DNA of 64,000 nt from Silene conica (lineage: Eukaryota > Streptophyta > Magnoliopsida > Caryophyllales > Caryophyllaceae). Below are positions 11,937 to 23,642 of this stretch, piece by piece (the stretch's first letter is position 1; every line of letters starts with the position of its first letter). Made by a program: the position numbers and the translations under genes. The stretch is from NCBI GenBank assembly GCA_029255685.2, contig CM055315.2, forward strand, positions 30,509,501 to 30,573,500, read 5' to 3'. A model generated the notes under the pieces. That model worked only from the letters and a program-made list of their open reading frames with translations, did no database searches and was not told where the DNA came from.

Positions 11937-12758
11937 CATTCCAAGAAGGTTGCCCACAACAATAGAACCAATGGGATCGTAAATAGGATTGCCAGTGAGA
12001 TGCACTGCGAGTAGTGATGCACCAGCAATACCAAGGCCAGTGACTGCAGCACCATCCTGCACGTTGGAATATGTGACTGAGCACAAGGAAACAAGAGAAG
12101 GATCTAGAATAGTATGAACCTTTTTTTTCCATTTTTTGTTGGTTTTAGTGTAACTTATAAGGTTGTAAGAGATATTGTAATATCAAAATATGAGAGAATT
12201 AATATATTGGAGTCAATAACAGGAATAGCATTGCAATGGATCTCTGAAGTCAAGACTTCAATTGTGTAATTGTAATTAGTTAAAATTAATACCTCAGTCA
12301 TGACAGCAACAACAGTTGGATCGTGTCCATGCCAAATGTAGTCTTTAAGCTTCATTCCCTCAGCAGCAGGACCTTTCCTAACAGCATCAATTGCAACAAA
12401 AAAGCGAAGCACCTGAAAAATCATAAGTTTCATATAAACAGAGTAACTTTAATGATAGTTATAATGAGTAGAAACATCCCTGAAGAGACTCGACCTTCAA
12501 TGAAAAAGGAACCACCAATCACGAGAGCTGCATATTTAATATGTTCAGGTGGCTGAAGAAGACACATAGTAGATTAGAGACTTCAACTGCGTCTTAGACA
12601 TGACCTTTAATTGTCTCTAAGAAACAATAGTTACTTAGATTACCTGTGAAGTCCAAAAATGTTGAAATCCGTGAACTATGGTTGCACCAGATCCGATATA
12701 GAATATACCAACAGCAGATATCAAAGACCAGACAAATCGTTCCTTAGAGTAGCCATAG
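11937..12758 (-). pseudogene. MTPC4-like: Captured fragment of a cation-diffusion-facilitator gene (MTPC4/ZNT9-like)
   Basis: Four consecutive exons read on the minus strand with GT-AG introns: 12644-12758 (YGYSKERFVWSLISAVGIF, then HGFQHFW), 12495-12552 (PPEHIKYAALVIGGSFFIEG), 12293-12412 (DAVRKGPAAEGMKLKDYIW, HGHDPTVVAVMTE) and 11937-12056 (DGAAVTGLGIAGASLLAV, TGNPIYDPIGSIVVG). They cover the central membrane part of the ZNT9-type cation-efflux family (plant metal tolerance protein C4), including the ED that replaces the usual HD metal ligand pair. Introns of 91, 82 and 236 bp are retained, so capture was at DNA level. Neither the N-terminal nor the C-terminal part is present. A run of six T (coding strand) near 12398-12403 where five would keep the frame shifts the third exon. 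It is therefore a non-functional transduplicate. Confidence 0.85.
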
Positions 12759-13594
12759 CTATAAAAGCACAAAGCAATTGGTTTCAGTGAAAACAAATTA
12801 ATATTCTCTATAATAATCAAACTAATGCCAAGTTACTAACATTATAATTATACTAACACATTATTATCGAAATCCCCAATTTATATAAACCCTAATTCCA
12901 ATTTATACAAACCCTAATTAAATAACAATTAAAAAACCTAATAACAATCAGAAATGTTCATGTAAACATTATATAACATCATAATACTAATTAAAATCAC
13001 AAATTATACAAACAAAGTAAAAATTAATCCGAAAAATGAAACTAAAAACAATAAACATACCTTCAAAATTTTTAACAAATTCTGGAAAAGAAGATCAGAA
13101 AGGTGAAGAGATGGAGCTATTGATGTTCATGTTGATGTTGATGTTGGTGTGAGTAATAGAGCTTGTTGAGGAGATGAAGCTTGTTGATGTTGGTGTCTCC
13201 ATTGCGGGTTAATTCGTCTTTCATTTTTTTGGTTTAGTAAAGTAGGAAAGGGAAGGTTGTTTTCTTTCTGTGGCGCATAATTAAAAACCGGACTTCTGAC
13301 GGAATTTCGGTTAGGACTTTGGCCAATAAATTTTGTTGGAAATTCCGTCAGAATTACCTTTTTATGAATTCGCGGTTCACAATTTTGGAAGCGCGCCATT
13401 TTATACTGACGGATATTGACGTTTTTTCCGTCAGGAAATTTTTCTGACCGAAAAAACCGTCACAAAACCGTCAGTATAGCGAAAATTTTGACGAATTAAA
13501 AAATCCGTCAATAATATCGTCAATACAGCGAGATTTTTTTGTAGTGTTCATGCCCATTACCTCGATTTCATCCTTGAAAAGTCGGCCATCAAAA

Positions 13595-13612
13595 TGGCGC
13601 CGTTGACGGGGA
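13595..13612 (+). promoter_or_regulatory. Primer-binding site of Y (tRNA-Asp type)
   Basis: TGGCGCCGTTGACGGGGA, one base off the complement of the tRNA-Asp 3' end used by Athila elements, three bases after the LTR end CCATCA. The Y' element has the exact form at 42548-42565. Confidence 0.85.
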
Positions 13613-13774
13613 TGGTGCTAGAGATTGTTTAGTTTAGTTTTATTTTTAGCCTTAGTTAGTTGTGCTTTCTTTGTCTTGTTCAAGCTTTGTTAGTTTAAGT
13701 GTAGAGTGGGTGTTATTTTACTCTCCCTAGTGCCTAAAAAACACTAGGACGACTAATCTTTGTGCTAAGTTTTT

Positions 13775-14863
13775 ATGCCAAGGGGCGATTCAACTTTTTT
13801 ACTTTCAAGCTCCGAATCGGAAAGGCTTTTTCGAGCCTTAAGGAACCGGACTTTAGCAAGAGTGAGGATTGCTTCCCACGCTTCAACTAGCCACAACAAC
13901 CCACCTACTCCACCCGAACCACAAAGTCCAAACCAAGACATTCCAAGCCCGACATCCGAAAATTTCGACAACCCATTCTACCAATCACTATCACCCTCAC
14001 CTCAAATTCCAAATCAACCACAAATCCACATAATGGCCGCTTTGAGAGACCATAACCGCCCCAACCATAATGACACCACTAACCCCATCAACTTTGGCAA
14101 TCTTGTGCCACAAAACTTTGAAATCCACCCATCACAAATGAGTTCCATAGAGAAACATGCTTTTGGTGGGGCTTCACATGAGGATGCTCACGGGCACTTA
14201 AGGAAATTCAAAGGCAAGGTTGCCATGATAAAGAAGACGGGAGTGCCGGAGGAGACTTTGAGAATGATGCTCTTCCCTTATTCATTGACGGATAAGGCGG
14301 ACCGTTGGTTAAACATTCATCCCCCAAACACCTTCACTACTTGGGATGATCTAGCCAAGGCCTTCCTTGCTAAGTACTATCCGTCGTCAAAAACCGCCAT
14401 GATCCGTAACGAGATTACCCAATTCCAACAAGATGAGGGGGAAAGCTTGGGATAGGCATGGGATATGTATCAAGACTTGCTTGCTAGGTGTCCTCATCAT
14501 GGGATACCTACATGGTATACCACCCAAACATTCTTTCAAACACTTCTCCCTCGCACGAAAGAAATGGTGAATGCGTCGGCGGGAGGTAGTTTTGACCACT
14601 TACCACATGAAGATGGGACCGAGCTCATTAAGAAGATTGTCGATTCCGAGGAAAATTATGGGACTAGGGGGAATCTATTGAGAAGAAGTAGCAAATACCC
14701 CAATGAAAGCCTTTCCAACTCTAAAGCCAATGAAGAAACTAATGTCAAGATAGATTTGTTGACTAAGAAGTTGGAGGAGTTGACAAAGGGAGCTACAAGC
14801 AAAGAAACCAAGGGTAATACTCCGGCGATGTATCAAGTTAGCAATGTTGTTTCATGCGACTTG
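13775..14863 (+). pseudogene. gag: gag of Y, N-terminal part (interrupted)
   Basis: This is the nucleocapsid precursor of the retrotransposon. It starts at MPRGDSTFLLSSSESERLF and has a Pro/Asn/Ser-rich N-terminus. The retrotransposon gag domain follows at about residues 95-226 (FGNLVPQNFEIHPSQMSS, WLNIHPPNTFTTWDDLA, FLAKYYPSSKTAMIRNEI), the signature of Athila gag. A TAG at 14453-14455 (after GESLG) interrupts it, and the same frame continues with AWDMYQDLL to about 14863. There it runs into an inserted LTR-like block in the middle of a CDLC motif. The rest of gag resumes near 25426. The start is chosen because it is conserved in Y' (42730). Confidence 0.85.
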
Positions 14864-15812
14864 TGTAACATCCCGTATTTTCGTAAAATGTATTTTTAAG
14901 GTTTTAAATTATTTTTACGGAATAAATAATATTTTAATATTTATTGAGAAAGTATTTTAAATAAATCGTTAAGATCCGTCTTAAGAACCTTAAGTCCTTA
15001 AGACGAATACAACTTGGCAAGCTTAAATCCGTATCATAAAACCCGTTCATTTCAAAACCCGTTTTCATTTAAACGGGAAAGGACACATAAAACCCCTAAA
15101 CCCTTATGTGGATGTCGACACATTCATCTCACAAAAACAAATCACTGCTTCTTCATTGTTCTTCATTTCTCCTTAAACCTCCAATCTTATAACCCAATTT
15201 CCGTCATCATCCGATTTCCGAATCAAGGTAATTTATACATTTTTGGAATCCTCATGAAATTTGCAAGTCATCTATCACTTCCAATTTCCATTTCCTTTAG
15301 TTCGAAAATTGGCCTGTTTTTGTAGAATCCGACTTTTGGTCTCTTAAATCCGTTTTTCTTGTTATAGGTGAAGGCTTAGACGACCCAGACGTTGATAGCT
15401 TCATTGTTGAGGAGGAGCTTTGATCAAAATCGCTTAAAATGTGACAATTAAGAGAAACTCGACCTTATTTGTTATATTAGCACTTTTCTTGTTTAAGATG
15501 GCTATAGTTTCTGATTTTTCATGTTGTGATGGTTATTGGGACTTAGTATCATGCTAGGACTCCATAAGAAAGACTTTCACATGCCTTGTTTGTGTTATAT
15601 ATGTCTTGTTGTTGAATTTCAGAAATTATGTGCTTAAGACGGATACAAAGAATAGTTTTGTTGAGGCTCATTTGTGGGATTTGATGCTTGTAATTGATGT
15701 ATATGATGATTATATATGCTGGGTAATCTTTGTACGTTGCGATTTTAGAGGTCTTGAATCGATTTGAGGAGTTTTGTGTATTGTAGAGAATTGCGATTTT
15801 GCGTACAGGTGA

Positions 15813-16020
15813 CTCTGAGCCGGTAGGCTGACCGGCAGTCGGTCGGCCGGCTCAGAGTCGGGGAGTTTTCTTTGAATGTTCTGAACTATAGGGAAAGGGT
15901 TTTGAGCCGGTAGGTCGGCCACCGGTCGACCGGCTCAGAATCCCTCTTAGGATTGGGTGAAATTTTACAAAGGCTTGGGAAAGGACTCCCAGCCGGCAGA
16001 CCGGCAGCCAGTCCACCGGC
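15813..16020. repeat. Three GC-rich palindromic modules in Z (left part)
   Basis: Modules at about 15813-15858, 15903-15942 and 15988-16020 (AGCCGGTAGG, ACCGGCAGTCGG, GGCCGGCTCAGAG). They are closely similar to those in the Athila LTRs although Z starts and ends differently. The series continues at 23698-23735 and 23782-23825 beyond the inner insertion. Confidence 0.7.
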
Positions 16021-16026
16021 TGAGAG

Positions 16027-17371
16027 TGTAACACCCCCATTTATTTAAGGGCCTGTACTAGGACTCCCTAGATAAATAAGGATGTTACCATCTCGGTTTC
16101 CCGAGGTAGTAGATACAAAGGAAGATAAACAGTACTTTAAATTGATAAGTTACCTCAAAGAACAAGTTTATACAACTGAATTAAAACAAACTGTCTTGCT
16201 AAAACAAAAGTACAACTCATAAGTAGCTACTATGGTGATCTAGACTCTAGGCAGGTCCGGATCCAAGCTTCTCTCTTCCCCTAGCTCCCACCGTCTCAAC
16301 ACCTGTCAATCTGCTCCCCAATAATTGGTTCATCACAGGTGATCACGAATACACAGGGTCAACCACGAGGTTGAGTAGAGGAAAAATAAATAACAAACAC
16401 TATCACATATATAATGGGATCAATCATCCCTTCTCCGCACCGATCCAACGCCAAATAACTCCGCACCGATCCAACGCCAAATAAACTCCGCACCGATCAC
16501 AAGACCCAATGTACTTCGCACCGATCACAAGACCCAATATACTCCACACCGATCACAAGACCCAATATACTCCGCACCGATCACAAGACCCAATATACTC
16601 CGCACCGAACACAGACCCTTTATCTCCGCACCAATCACAGACCCTTTATCTCTGCACCAATCACAGACCCTTTAAATTCACATCGTATTATATCACAGAA
16701 TAATATAGATAACTCTATATACGATCACATGGTATTATATCACAAACATGCTTAATGTCAAATGAGAACAGATTGCACATTATTATAAACCAGTATTTTC
16801 CCCTACCTCGAATAGCAGATATGAAGATAAGTCCAAAGCTTGCTAGAAGTGTTCCACGCGGAAACTGTTACCTAAATACGTATTTATAACGAATCAATAA
16901 ACTTTCCGAACCCCCATAAGTCACATATACTTTCTATAAATAGAAACCTTCCATAAACGGGAAGTTTCCAAAAATAGAAACCCAACATAAATGGAAAGTT
17001 TCTATAAATAGAAACTTTCCTAACTATTATTATTTCCCGACTCATAAAACCGTACAACTTAATAAGTCACTAAATATTATCACCACTCACAAATAAAGCC
17101 AAATATCATAAAATACTAATACTAACATACTAATAATAAAATCATAATAATAAATAATAATAGTAATAATAATGATAATAAAAGTGGTAAACAATAATAA
17201 TAATTTGGTAACTTGGTACATATAACTTAGAATGAAATTTGTAAACATAACAAAATGAGGAACACAACAACTTTAGACTCACAACAACACTTCCCTTTTT
17301 CCGTAGCTGCCCAACCCGACAACCAAGAGAACCACTACCAACCGTACCCCCTGACCGCTCCCATGACGCCA
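16027..17371 (+). repeat. Inverted LTR arm, left copy
   Basis: Starts TGTAACACCCCC and is near-identical in reverse complement to 22001-23357. It diverges at CATGACGCC, about 15 bp before the LTR end of the other copy. It holds a short tandem repeat (16432-16680). Confidence 0.85.
16432..16680. repeat. Minisatellite in the left arm
   Basis: About nine tandem units of 25-29 bp containing CTCCGCACCGATCAC and AAGACCCAATATA. The mirror copy lies at about 22713-22950. Confidence 0.8.
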
Positions 17372-18400
17372 CCGGGCTCGCCTCTGAGCCATGGTGGTTC
17401 CAGGGGCGAAGCCACTGACCCTCGACACCACCAGTCGACCCAAAACTCCCCGCCTGAACTCGCAACCAACTTGCTCCCCTGTTTTCCTGTGTGACAAACA
17501 CTCCGACGACAACCCCCTAACACCGACATGACCCACCACGAAACACCACGGGAACCACCACGCTAAACCTTGACTAACAGACGACAAAACTACCCTAACC
17601 CACCTATTACACAAAGTCAGAAAGCTAAACAAAACTCCCCTGAAAACGCACACCCAGAAACTCTGTTTCGTAACCGATAGCACAAAACACCCTACACGGT
17701 GGTCATGGGTGGTGAAGGACATCATACAAAGGTCCGCATACGACTAATACACCTCTTAGATTAACGTTAAGTGATTATAAGAACTAAACGTATGATGAAA
17801 CAATGGTGAAGTAACACGAAAGACAGAACGCAGACTTGAACAAGGGAGTAACTGCGATAAACATACCTCAAGTCACGGCCATATCGAACCACCTTAGACC
17901 GCCCTAAACCCACCGTGTGAACCTCCCCTGGAATCCATGATGTGTCGGCAGCAAGTGTGATGTGGTAGGATGTTGATTAGGTTAAAATTAGGTTAGAGGT
18001 GGGGGATGAAAATGTCACGGTAGGATGGGGCTGTGTGTTTGTGTTTGTGTTTGATTTGAGGACAAGATGTGGGCTGCCTTATACTTGTTCACACATTTCA
18101 AGGCCCAACAGATGTGTGCCCAAAGATCCCGAGTTCGACTCCCACCAACAACATATAAAAAAAATATCAACAACTATATTCGTTATGTGATAACCTAATT
18201 ATTGAATATACTACTAACGTTCAAATACGACCAATACGTCAATATACACAATAGGTATCATAATGAAGTATTATACCAATAATATATAAAATATAACACG
18301 CATTCGCTAATTTAATTATCGAATATAATCGATCAAATATTACCAACACCTTCATAACCATACAAATTAATTATTGATAAAAAAAATACGAGGTATTACA
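17372..18400 (-). repeat. LTR-like segment read on the minus strand
   Basis: On the minus strand it starts TGTAATACCTCG at 18400, immediately after the purine tract AAGGAGGGAAGAC (18401-18413), so it looks like the start of a 3' LTR. Its far end is the joint with the left arm at about 17371. Small reading frames here are not recognised proteins. Confidence 0.45.
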
Positions 18401-21400
18401 GTCTTCCCTCCTTAAACTGAACTTCGTCCCGAAGTTCACTATCCCCAGACCAACAACCTGGTTACTAAGCACATAACGAACACCCAATGTAGCACCATTC
18501 AACATCCCATGCACTCTTAAACACTGTTTGTTACATTCTACCCTCGTTAAGAAAACTTTGTCCCCAAAGTTTAACGTATAACTAAGTTAAAGGATACCTC
18601 ACGGAACATAATTAAAATAAATTGCACAACAGAAGTAATCAGGATTATCAAATGTATTCACAATCACAACATACCAAATAACCATGTCATAACTACAAGC
18701 CATACCATAAAATCATTAAGATTTTACAATCCTATCCTCCTTAAAACATGGTTACGTCCTCGTAACCCCATTATAAGAGTTCCCAGCACATTACTCGGTC
18801 TTACCCATTATCTCATCTCATAAAACTCACTCTAAGTAACCAAGTATTGTATTATCATTGTCGAATCTAAGACCAAGGGCAGGGGTGAGTGAACTGGCGG
18901 AACAAAACCGCGAATCTGTGCCTCATCTTAATATCGATTTCAAACTCATACTACAACTCAATCATCAAGGTCACACTGGACCATACCCACCATATGGCAC
19001 TACGGCCAGATAACTTATAACTCGGTACCAAAGACCAATTCTCATCTCGATTTTATTATCAATACTATCAAATATTCCCTTAGAGGAACTGCTCAATATT
19101 TAAGGAAATAACTCTAAGCTACTCACCCACAAGTCAAGGTCAAAGAATGCGACAACTCAATAAGACACTGAACTGCAAACTAAAACTCAGTACAAAAATC
19201 AACCATGGTCTTTGTTCCAACATCACGAGCAACTCTATCCCACCAAACTCTAGCCCAACAGCTAATGAACATGACAATGTACGTATGTTAACCAATTCAT
19301 CGACACGTTTGTATGTACACTTACAATTCCACAACTCATGAAACAAGAGCTCGTACACTATACCAGACGAGTCTAATACAGAATTATTACACATAACACA
19401 AAATAATCAATTACCAAAAGCTTATCCAACTCACAAGCAAAAGAATTATCTTATAATTAGAGAATTTTTAACCACCAAAATAAAAGGACAATTACTAATA
19501 TTCCACTCAAATAAGTACACAAAAGAGGCCCATAGCAAGTATCATGTAATCATATAACCTTGAGCAATAACAAGAGTATTAGGGTCTGTAGAAATCGAGT
19601 TACGAAGTAAAACAGAATCGGAATAGGTAACACTTGCATGCCCTTGAAATTTCTCACAAATTTAATATATTAACAACAATGTAAACGAACAAGAAGCTTA
19701 TAGTTCATAATCATATTTTAGAAGCAAAACCACACTTTAGGAACAGACATAGAGCAAAATTTTATTGAACATAATTAAACATGGAGCATTGACATGTTTC
19801 ATAAAATATGTACAAATCATGGACTAACGAGCCGTTTAGCATATCTAGGTATTAATAAGTTAACCAGATCACTTAGGTATAACTCAACTTACATCATCTA
19901 TCACGAGACTAATAAAATACATGTCTTGTAATATAAGAGTTCATATAACGCGCAACAAATAAGCATCCGGGCAGGCTTTCATCAACACGTAAGTACAGAA
20001 TTTGTCATATTGCAAACAATTACTACTATTATTAAAAGATCAAGAGTCATCATGGTTATTCCTCAACTTGAAATAAAAATGTAAAACTTTTGAAACCTTT
20101 GGAAAAACTTTTGAAACGCTGAAATGGTAGTTTGTGACAATTATAAACACAAGCAAAGGGCTATTTTTCAACTACAGATCGGACTTGAAACTGCACGGAG
20201 ACATTCTGACTCTTCTTTACTAAAACGTTGTTCTCACAAATTGTAGTTCACGGATCATGAAATTTAACGATAAAAGTAAACGAATGCACAACACTAAATC
20301 ACATGCCAAACTAACTAATAACTCTATACATCGTGATCAGATTTCGAACATAGTAATATGCAATTCATTTTATGGCGCAACAGTATACATGACGGAGTCA
20401 TAGGCTATTACATCAGGGAACTAGACAAAGATGTACCTTTAATATACGAAAGAATAGCAACAAGGTTCACGTTGTTCAAAATAACCACCATTAATTATAA
20501 CTATTAAATTGCTATATAACTTTTACTCATGACATCGTGTTAATAATCTTACTAGTAAAATTCCATTCTACCACTTGTCAAGACTCCTCTCTGATAAACA
20601 TGATTTTAACATCACATAAATATTTTGAGGTCATAACAATAGAAAGTAGGAGCGTCCGTATAATTGAAACTATTTTATATAAAACCAAACGAAATAAGCA
20701 AGGTTACATTACCATGTAGTAAGGTCGATATTCCTATCATATGACTATTGTTCATGTTACTAAAGCCATAACAGGGTATGACGTGGTTACATCACATAAT
20801 CCACCATAGATTGAACTTTTATATAAGACTTATCTAACCCATAATTTCACCAATAAGCATGCTGCAGCACTTGTAAACAAATCACAATTAAGTAATCGCT
20901 CAACTATATTGCGAGTTTTAATAGTTTCTAGAAAAATATAATGAATTAACTAATCATAGGAAAAAGAATCAAACGCATATCCTAAGGGAATTATTTATAA
21001 CAATTTCAAACACTCAGTTGGTCTGAAGAAAACTTTACCGCGATTCGACAGAAAATTGGACAACTTGCAGAATTAACTATTAAATAACGACTCGTTAAGA
21101 TCTACATGGCTTATCATACATAAAATTTTCATACTCATATAGAGAACACATTTTAGATGGCAGCTTTTGCAAGCGAGGTAACATCTTGAAAACTTATCAA
21201 AAATTTTAGTTCTTTTACAACTTCACATTCTACTACGAAGCTCAACCATTTTTCTTCCATAACACGTTGACATATTATTGAGGCATAAACACTACCACAT
21301 TAACATGTATTCATCACTCAAACTGTAACTGTCATCTAGAACACGTTAAGATTTCTAAGCTGGAAGTAGAACCAACTAATTACTCAAAATTTGTACATTG

Positions 21401-21997
21401 CATGTATATACCATTGTAACACATATTCATATATCATTCATGGCTTGAGGCAACACATTCCGCATATCACTAGACATGGATTACTAATATATATAAGTCT
21501 GATCATTCATATCCAAATACCAACAATATACGACCTAGTTACGGTAATCATTTAATAATTAGATAATCACATGTACGCTCCAAACACCAAAATCATATGA
21601 TCACATCCTTTCTAGCTATTGCTCAACAATTACAAATCCATACTCTTCAAATTTTAATTCAATCATCCTGCTCGATCCACATTTTAATATCAATCATAAC
21701 CTTCCACCCACATTATTAACCGTAAATCATGTATCACTTACCTCATTCTCCTCCTGTAAGGACGTTAGTACCGTATAACAAGGTCACTATATAGTCTACC
21801 CCACTCTTCAATTACTCTCATAGGGTTCCCGAGACAGAACAGAAAGGGCCCAGGACTGGTGTGAGGGGGCCCCTAACTCATCCCGTTCCTTTTTGGGGCG
21901 CCTATCAGTTTCATCTCGGGGTTCATTTTATTAGACTCTTCCTACGTTCATTATTATTCATTTGGTTTAGGCATGAGGATCGTTCGCTCTGATACCA
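18401..21997 (-). mobile_element. Non-coding interior of a minus-strand LTR element (LARD-like)
   Basis: Bounded by a minus-strand primer-binding site (TGGTATCAGAGC, 21986-21997), next to the LTR end at 22001, and a minus-strand polypurine tract at 18401-18413. The 3.6 kb between shows no gag or pol similarity in any frame that I can see. Near the polypurine end the minus strand reads GAACTTCGGGACGAAGTTC, the kind of sequence at the 3' end of Tekay/Del pol frames. Interpreted as a large non-autonomous derivative. Confidence 0.5.
21986..21997 (-). promoter_or_regulatory. Primer-binding site (tRNA-iMet) on the minus strand
   Basis: GCTCTGATACCA on the plus strand is the reverse complement of TGGTATCAGAGC. 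It sits three bases from the LTR end TGTAACAACC (22001), read as ...GGTTGTTACA on the minus strand. Confidence 0.85.
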
Positions 21998-22000
21998 CTT

Positions 22001-23357
22001 TGTAACAACCGATGGCGTCATGGGAGCGGTCAGGGGGTACGGTTGGTAGTGGTTCTCTTGGTTGTCGGGTTGGGCAGCTACGGAAAAAGGGAAGTGCTGT
22101 TGTGAGTCTAAAGTTGTTGTGTTCCTCATTTTGTTATGTTTACAAATTTCATTCTAAGTTATATGTACCAAGTTACCAAATTATTATTATTGTTTACCAC
22201 TTTTATTATCATTATTATTACTATTATTATTTATTATTATGATTTTATTATTAGTATGTTAGTATTAGTATTTTATGATATTTGGCTTTATTTGTGAGTG
22301 GTGATAATATTTAGTGACTTATTAAGTTGTACGGTTTTATGAGTCGGGAAATAATAATAGTTAGGAAAGTTTCTATTTATAGAAACTTTCCATTTATGTT
22401 GGGTTTCTATTTTTGGAAACTTCCCGTTTATGGAAGGTTTCTATTTATAGAAAGTATATGTGACTTATGGGGGTTCGGGAAGTTTATTGATTCGTTATAA
22501 ATACGTGTTTAGGTAACAGTTTCCGCGTGGAACACTTCTAGCAAGCTTTGGACTTATCTTCATATCTGCTATTCGAGGTAGGGGAAAATACTGGTTTATA
22601 ATAATGTGCAATCTGTTCTCATTTGACATTAAGCATGTTTGTGATATAATACCATGTGATCGTATATAGTGTTATCTATATTATTCTGTGATATAATACG
22701 ATGTGAATATAAAGGGTCTGTGATTGGTGCGGAGATAAAGGGTCTGTGATTGGTGCGGAGATAAAGGGTCTGTGTTCGGTGCGGAGTATATTGGGTCTTG
22801 TGATCGGTGCGGAGTATATTGGGTCTTGTGATCGGTGCGGAGTATATTGGGTCTTGTGATCGGTGCGAAGTATATTGGGTCTTATGATCGGTGCGGAGTT
22901 TATTTGGCGTTGGATCGGTGCGGAGTTATTTGGCGTTGGATCGGTGCGGAGAAGGGATGATTGATCCCATTATATATGTGATAGTGTTTGTTATTTATTT
23001 TTCCTCTACTCAACCTCGTGGTTGACCCTGTGTATTCGTGATCACCTGTGATGAACCAAGTATTGGGGAGCAGATTGACAGGTGTTGAGACGGTGGGAGC
23101 TAGGGGAAGAGAGAAGCTTGGATCCGGACCTGCCTAGAGTCTAGATCACCATAGTAGCTACTTATGAGTTGTACTTTTGTTTTAGCAAGACAGTTTGTTT
23201 TAATTCAGTTGTATAAACTTGTTCTTTGAGGTAACTTATCAATTTAAAGTACTGTTTATCTTCCTTTGTATCTACTACCTCGGGAAACCGAGATGGTAAC
23301 ATCCTTATTTATCTAGGGAGTCCTAGTACAGGCCCTTAAATAAATGGGGGTGTTACA
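22001..23357 (-). repeat. Inverted LTR arm, right copy (complete LTR)
   Basis: Read on the minus strand it runs TGTAACACCCCC...GGTTGTTACA, 1357 bp, with its primer-binding site next to it, so it is a genuine 5' LTR of a minus-strand element. It is the inverted near-identical copy of 16027-17371. Confidence 0.8.
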
Positions 23358-23642
23358 CCTAGCGGGGGAGGATTCTGGCCCTGGTCGTGGTCAAGTTTGA
23401 GGCACAACGAGGACGTTGTGTTCTTTAAGTGGGGTGGTTTGTAACACCCAAGAGTATGAGAAGAAAGTTGTCCCACATTGGTAGAATGTGAGGCTTGTGA
23501 TATGTTTATAATAACTTCCACCCACCACTTAGTAACAAGGCCTTGTGCTTTTGGGGTTAAGTGAGGACAAATAATGGGCCCAAAGGCTTACCTCCCATCT
23601 TATTGGGGGTGTGTTATGACCGTGGTGGGTCGGGTTGTTACT
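23354..23642 (+). mobile_element. Truncated TRIM copy (part of interior plus right LTR)
   Basis: From ACACCTAGCGGGGGAGG on it matches the interior and 3' LTR of the TRIM at 744-1295. The LTR part is 23440-23642. The last base is T instead of A (TTGTTACT). It forms the right end of the composite that is flanked by GAGAG. Confidence 0.8.

Larger units (their letters stand above)
10163..13546. mobile_element. Non-autonomous CACTA (En/Spm-type) transposon carrying a captured gene
   Basis: Termini are CACTACAAAAACAAC (10163) and, inverted, CACTACAAAAAAATC (13546). TTC is duplicated at 10160-10162 and 13547-13549, the 3-bp duplication expected of CACTA elements. The uninterrupted site is seen in the Y' LTR (GCTCGATTTCATGCCC). 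Subterminal regions (10183-10500 and 13290-13530) hold many copies of TTTCTGACGG and CCGTCAGAAA in both orientations, typical transposase-binding arrays. No transposase is present. The interior carries a minus-strand fragment of a cation-efflux gene. Confidence 0.9.
10071..13591 (+). repeat. Truncated, chimeric 5' LTR of Y, split by a CACTA element
   Basis: The first 92 bp match the LTR start of Y' (40756) almost base for base. The last about 40 bp (ending GTCGGCCATCA) match the X-type LTR end, while the Y' LTR ends CGCGTTATCA. About 1.5 kb of LTR between these parts is missing. Confidence 0.7.
16027..23642. mobile_element. 7.6-kb composite element with inverted LTR pair inserted in Z
   Basis: It is flanked by GAGAG on both sides (16022-16026 and 23643-23647), a 5-bp duplication typical of LTR elements. 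The left end is TGTAACACCCCC and the right end TTGTTACT. Contents: an LTR-type arm (16027 to about 17371), a different LTR-like stretch (17372-18400), a minus-strand non-coding retroelement interior (18401-21997) with polypurine and primer sites, the inverted copy of the first arm (22001-23357), and a truncated TRIM copy (23354-23642). No pol coding is recognisable. Confidence 0.65.

Noticed and set aside
16432..16680. CRISPR-like spaced repeat
   Set aside because: Units are contiguous and degenerate with no unique spacers. It is an LTR minisatellite in a plant genome, also present inverted at about 22713-22950.
17142..17725. Overlapping reading frames of 119 and 148 codons on the minus strand
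   Set aside because: They cross the joint between two LTR-like segments and resemble no protein family.
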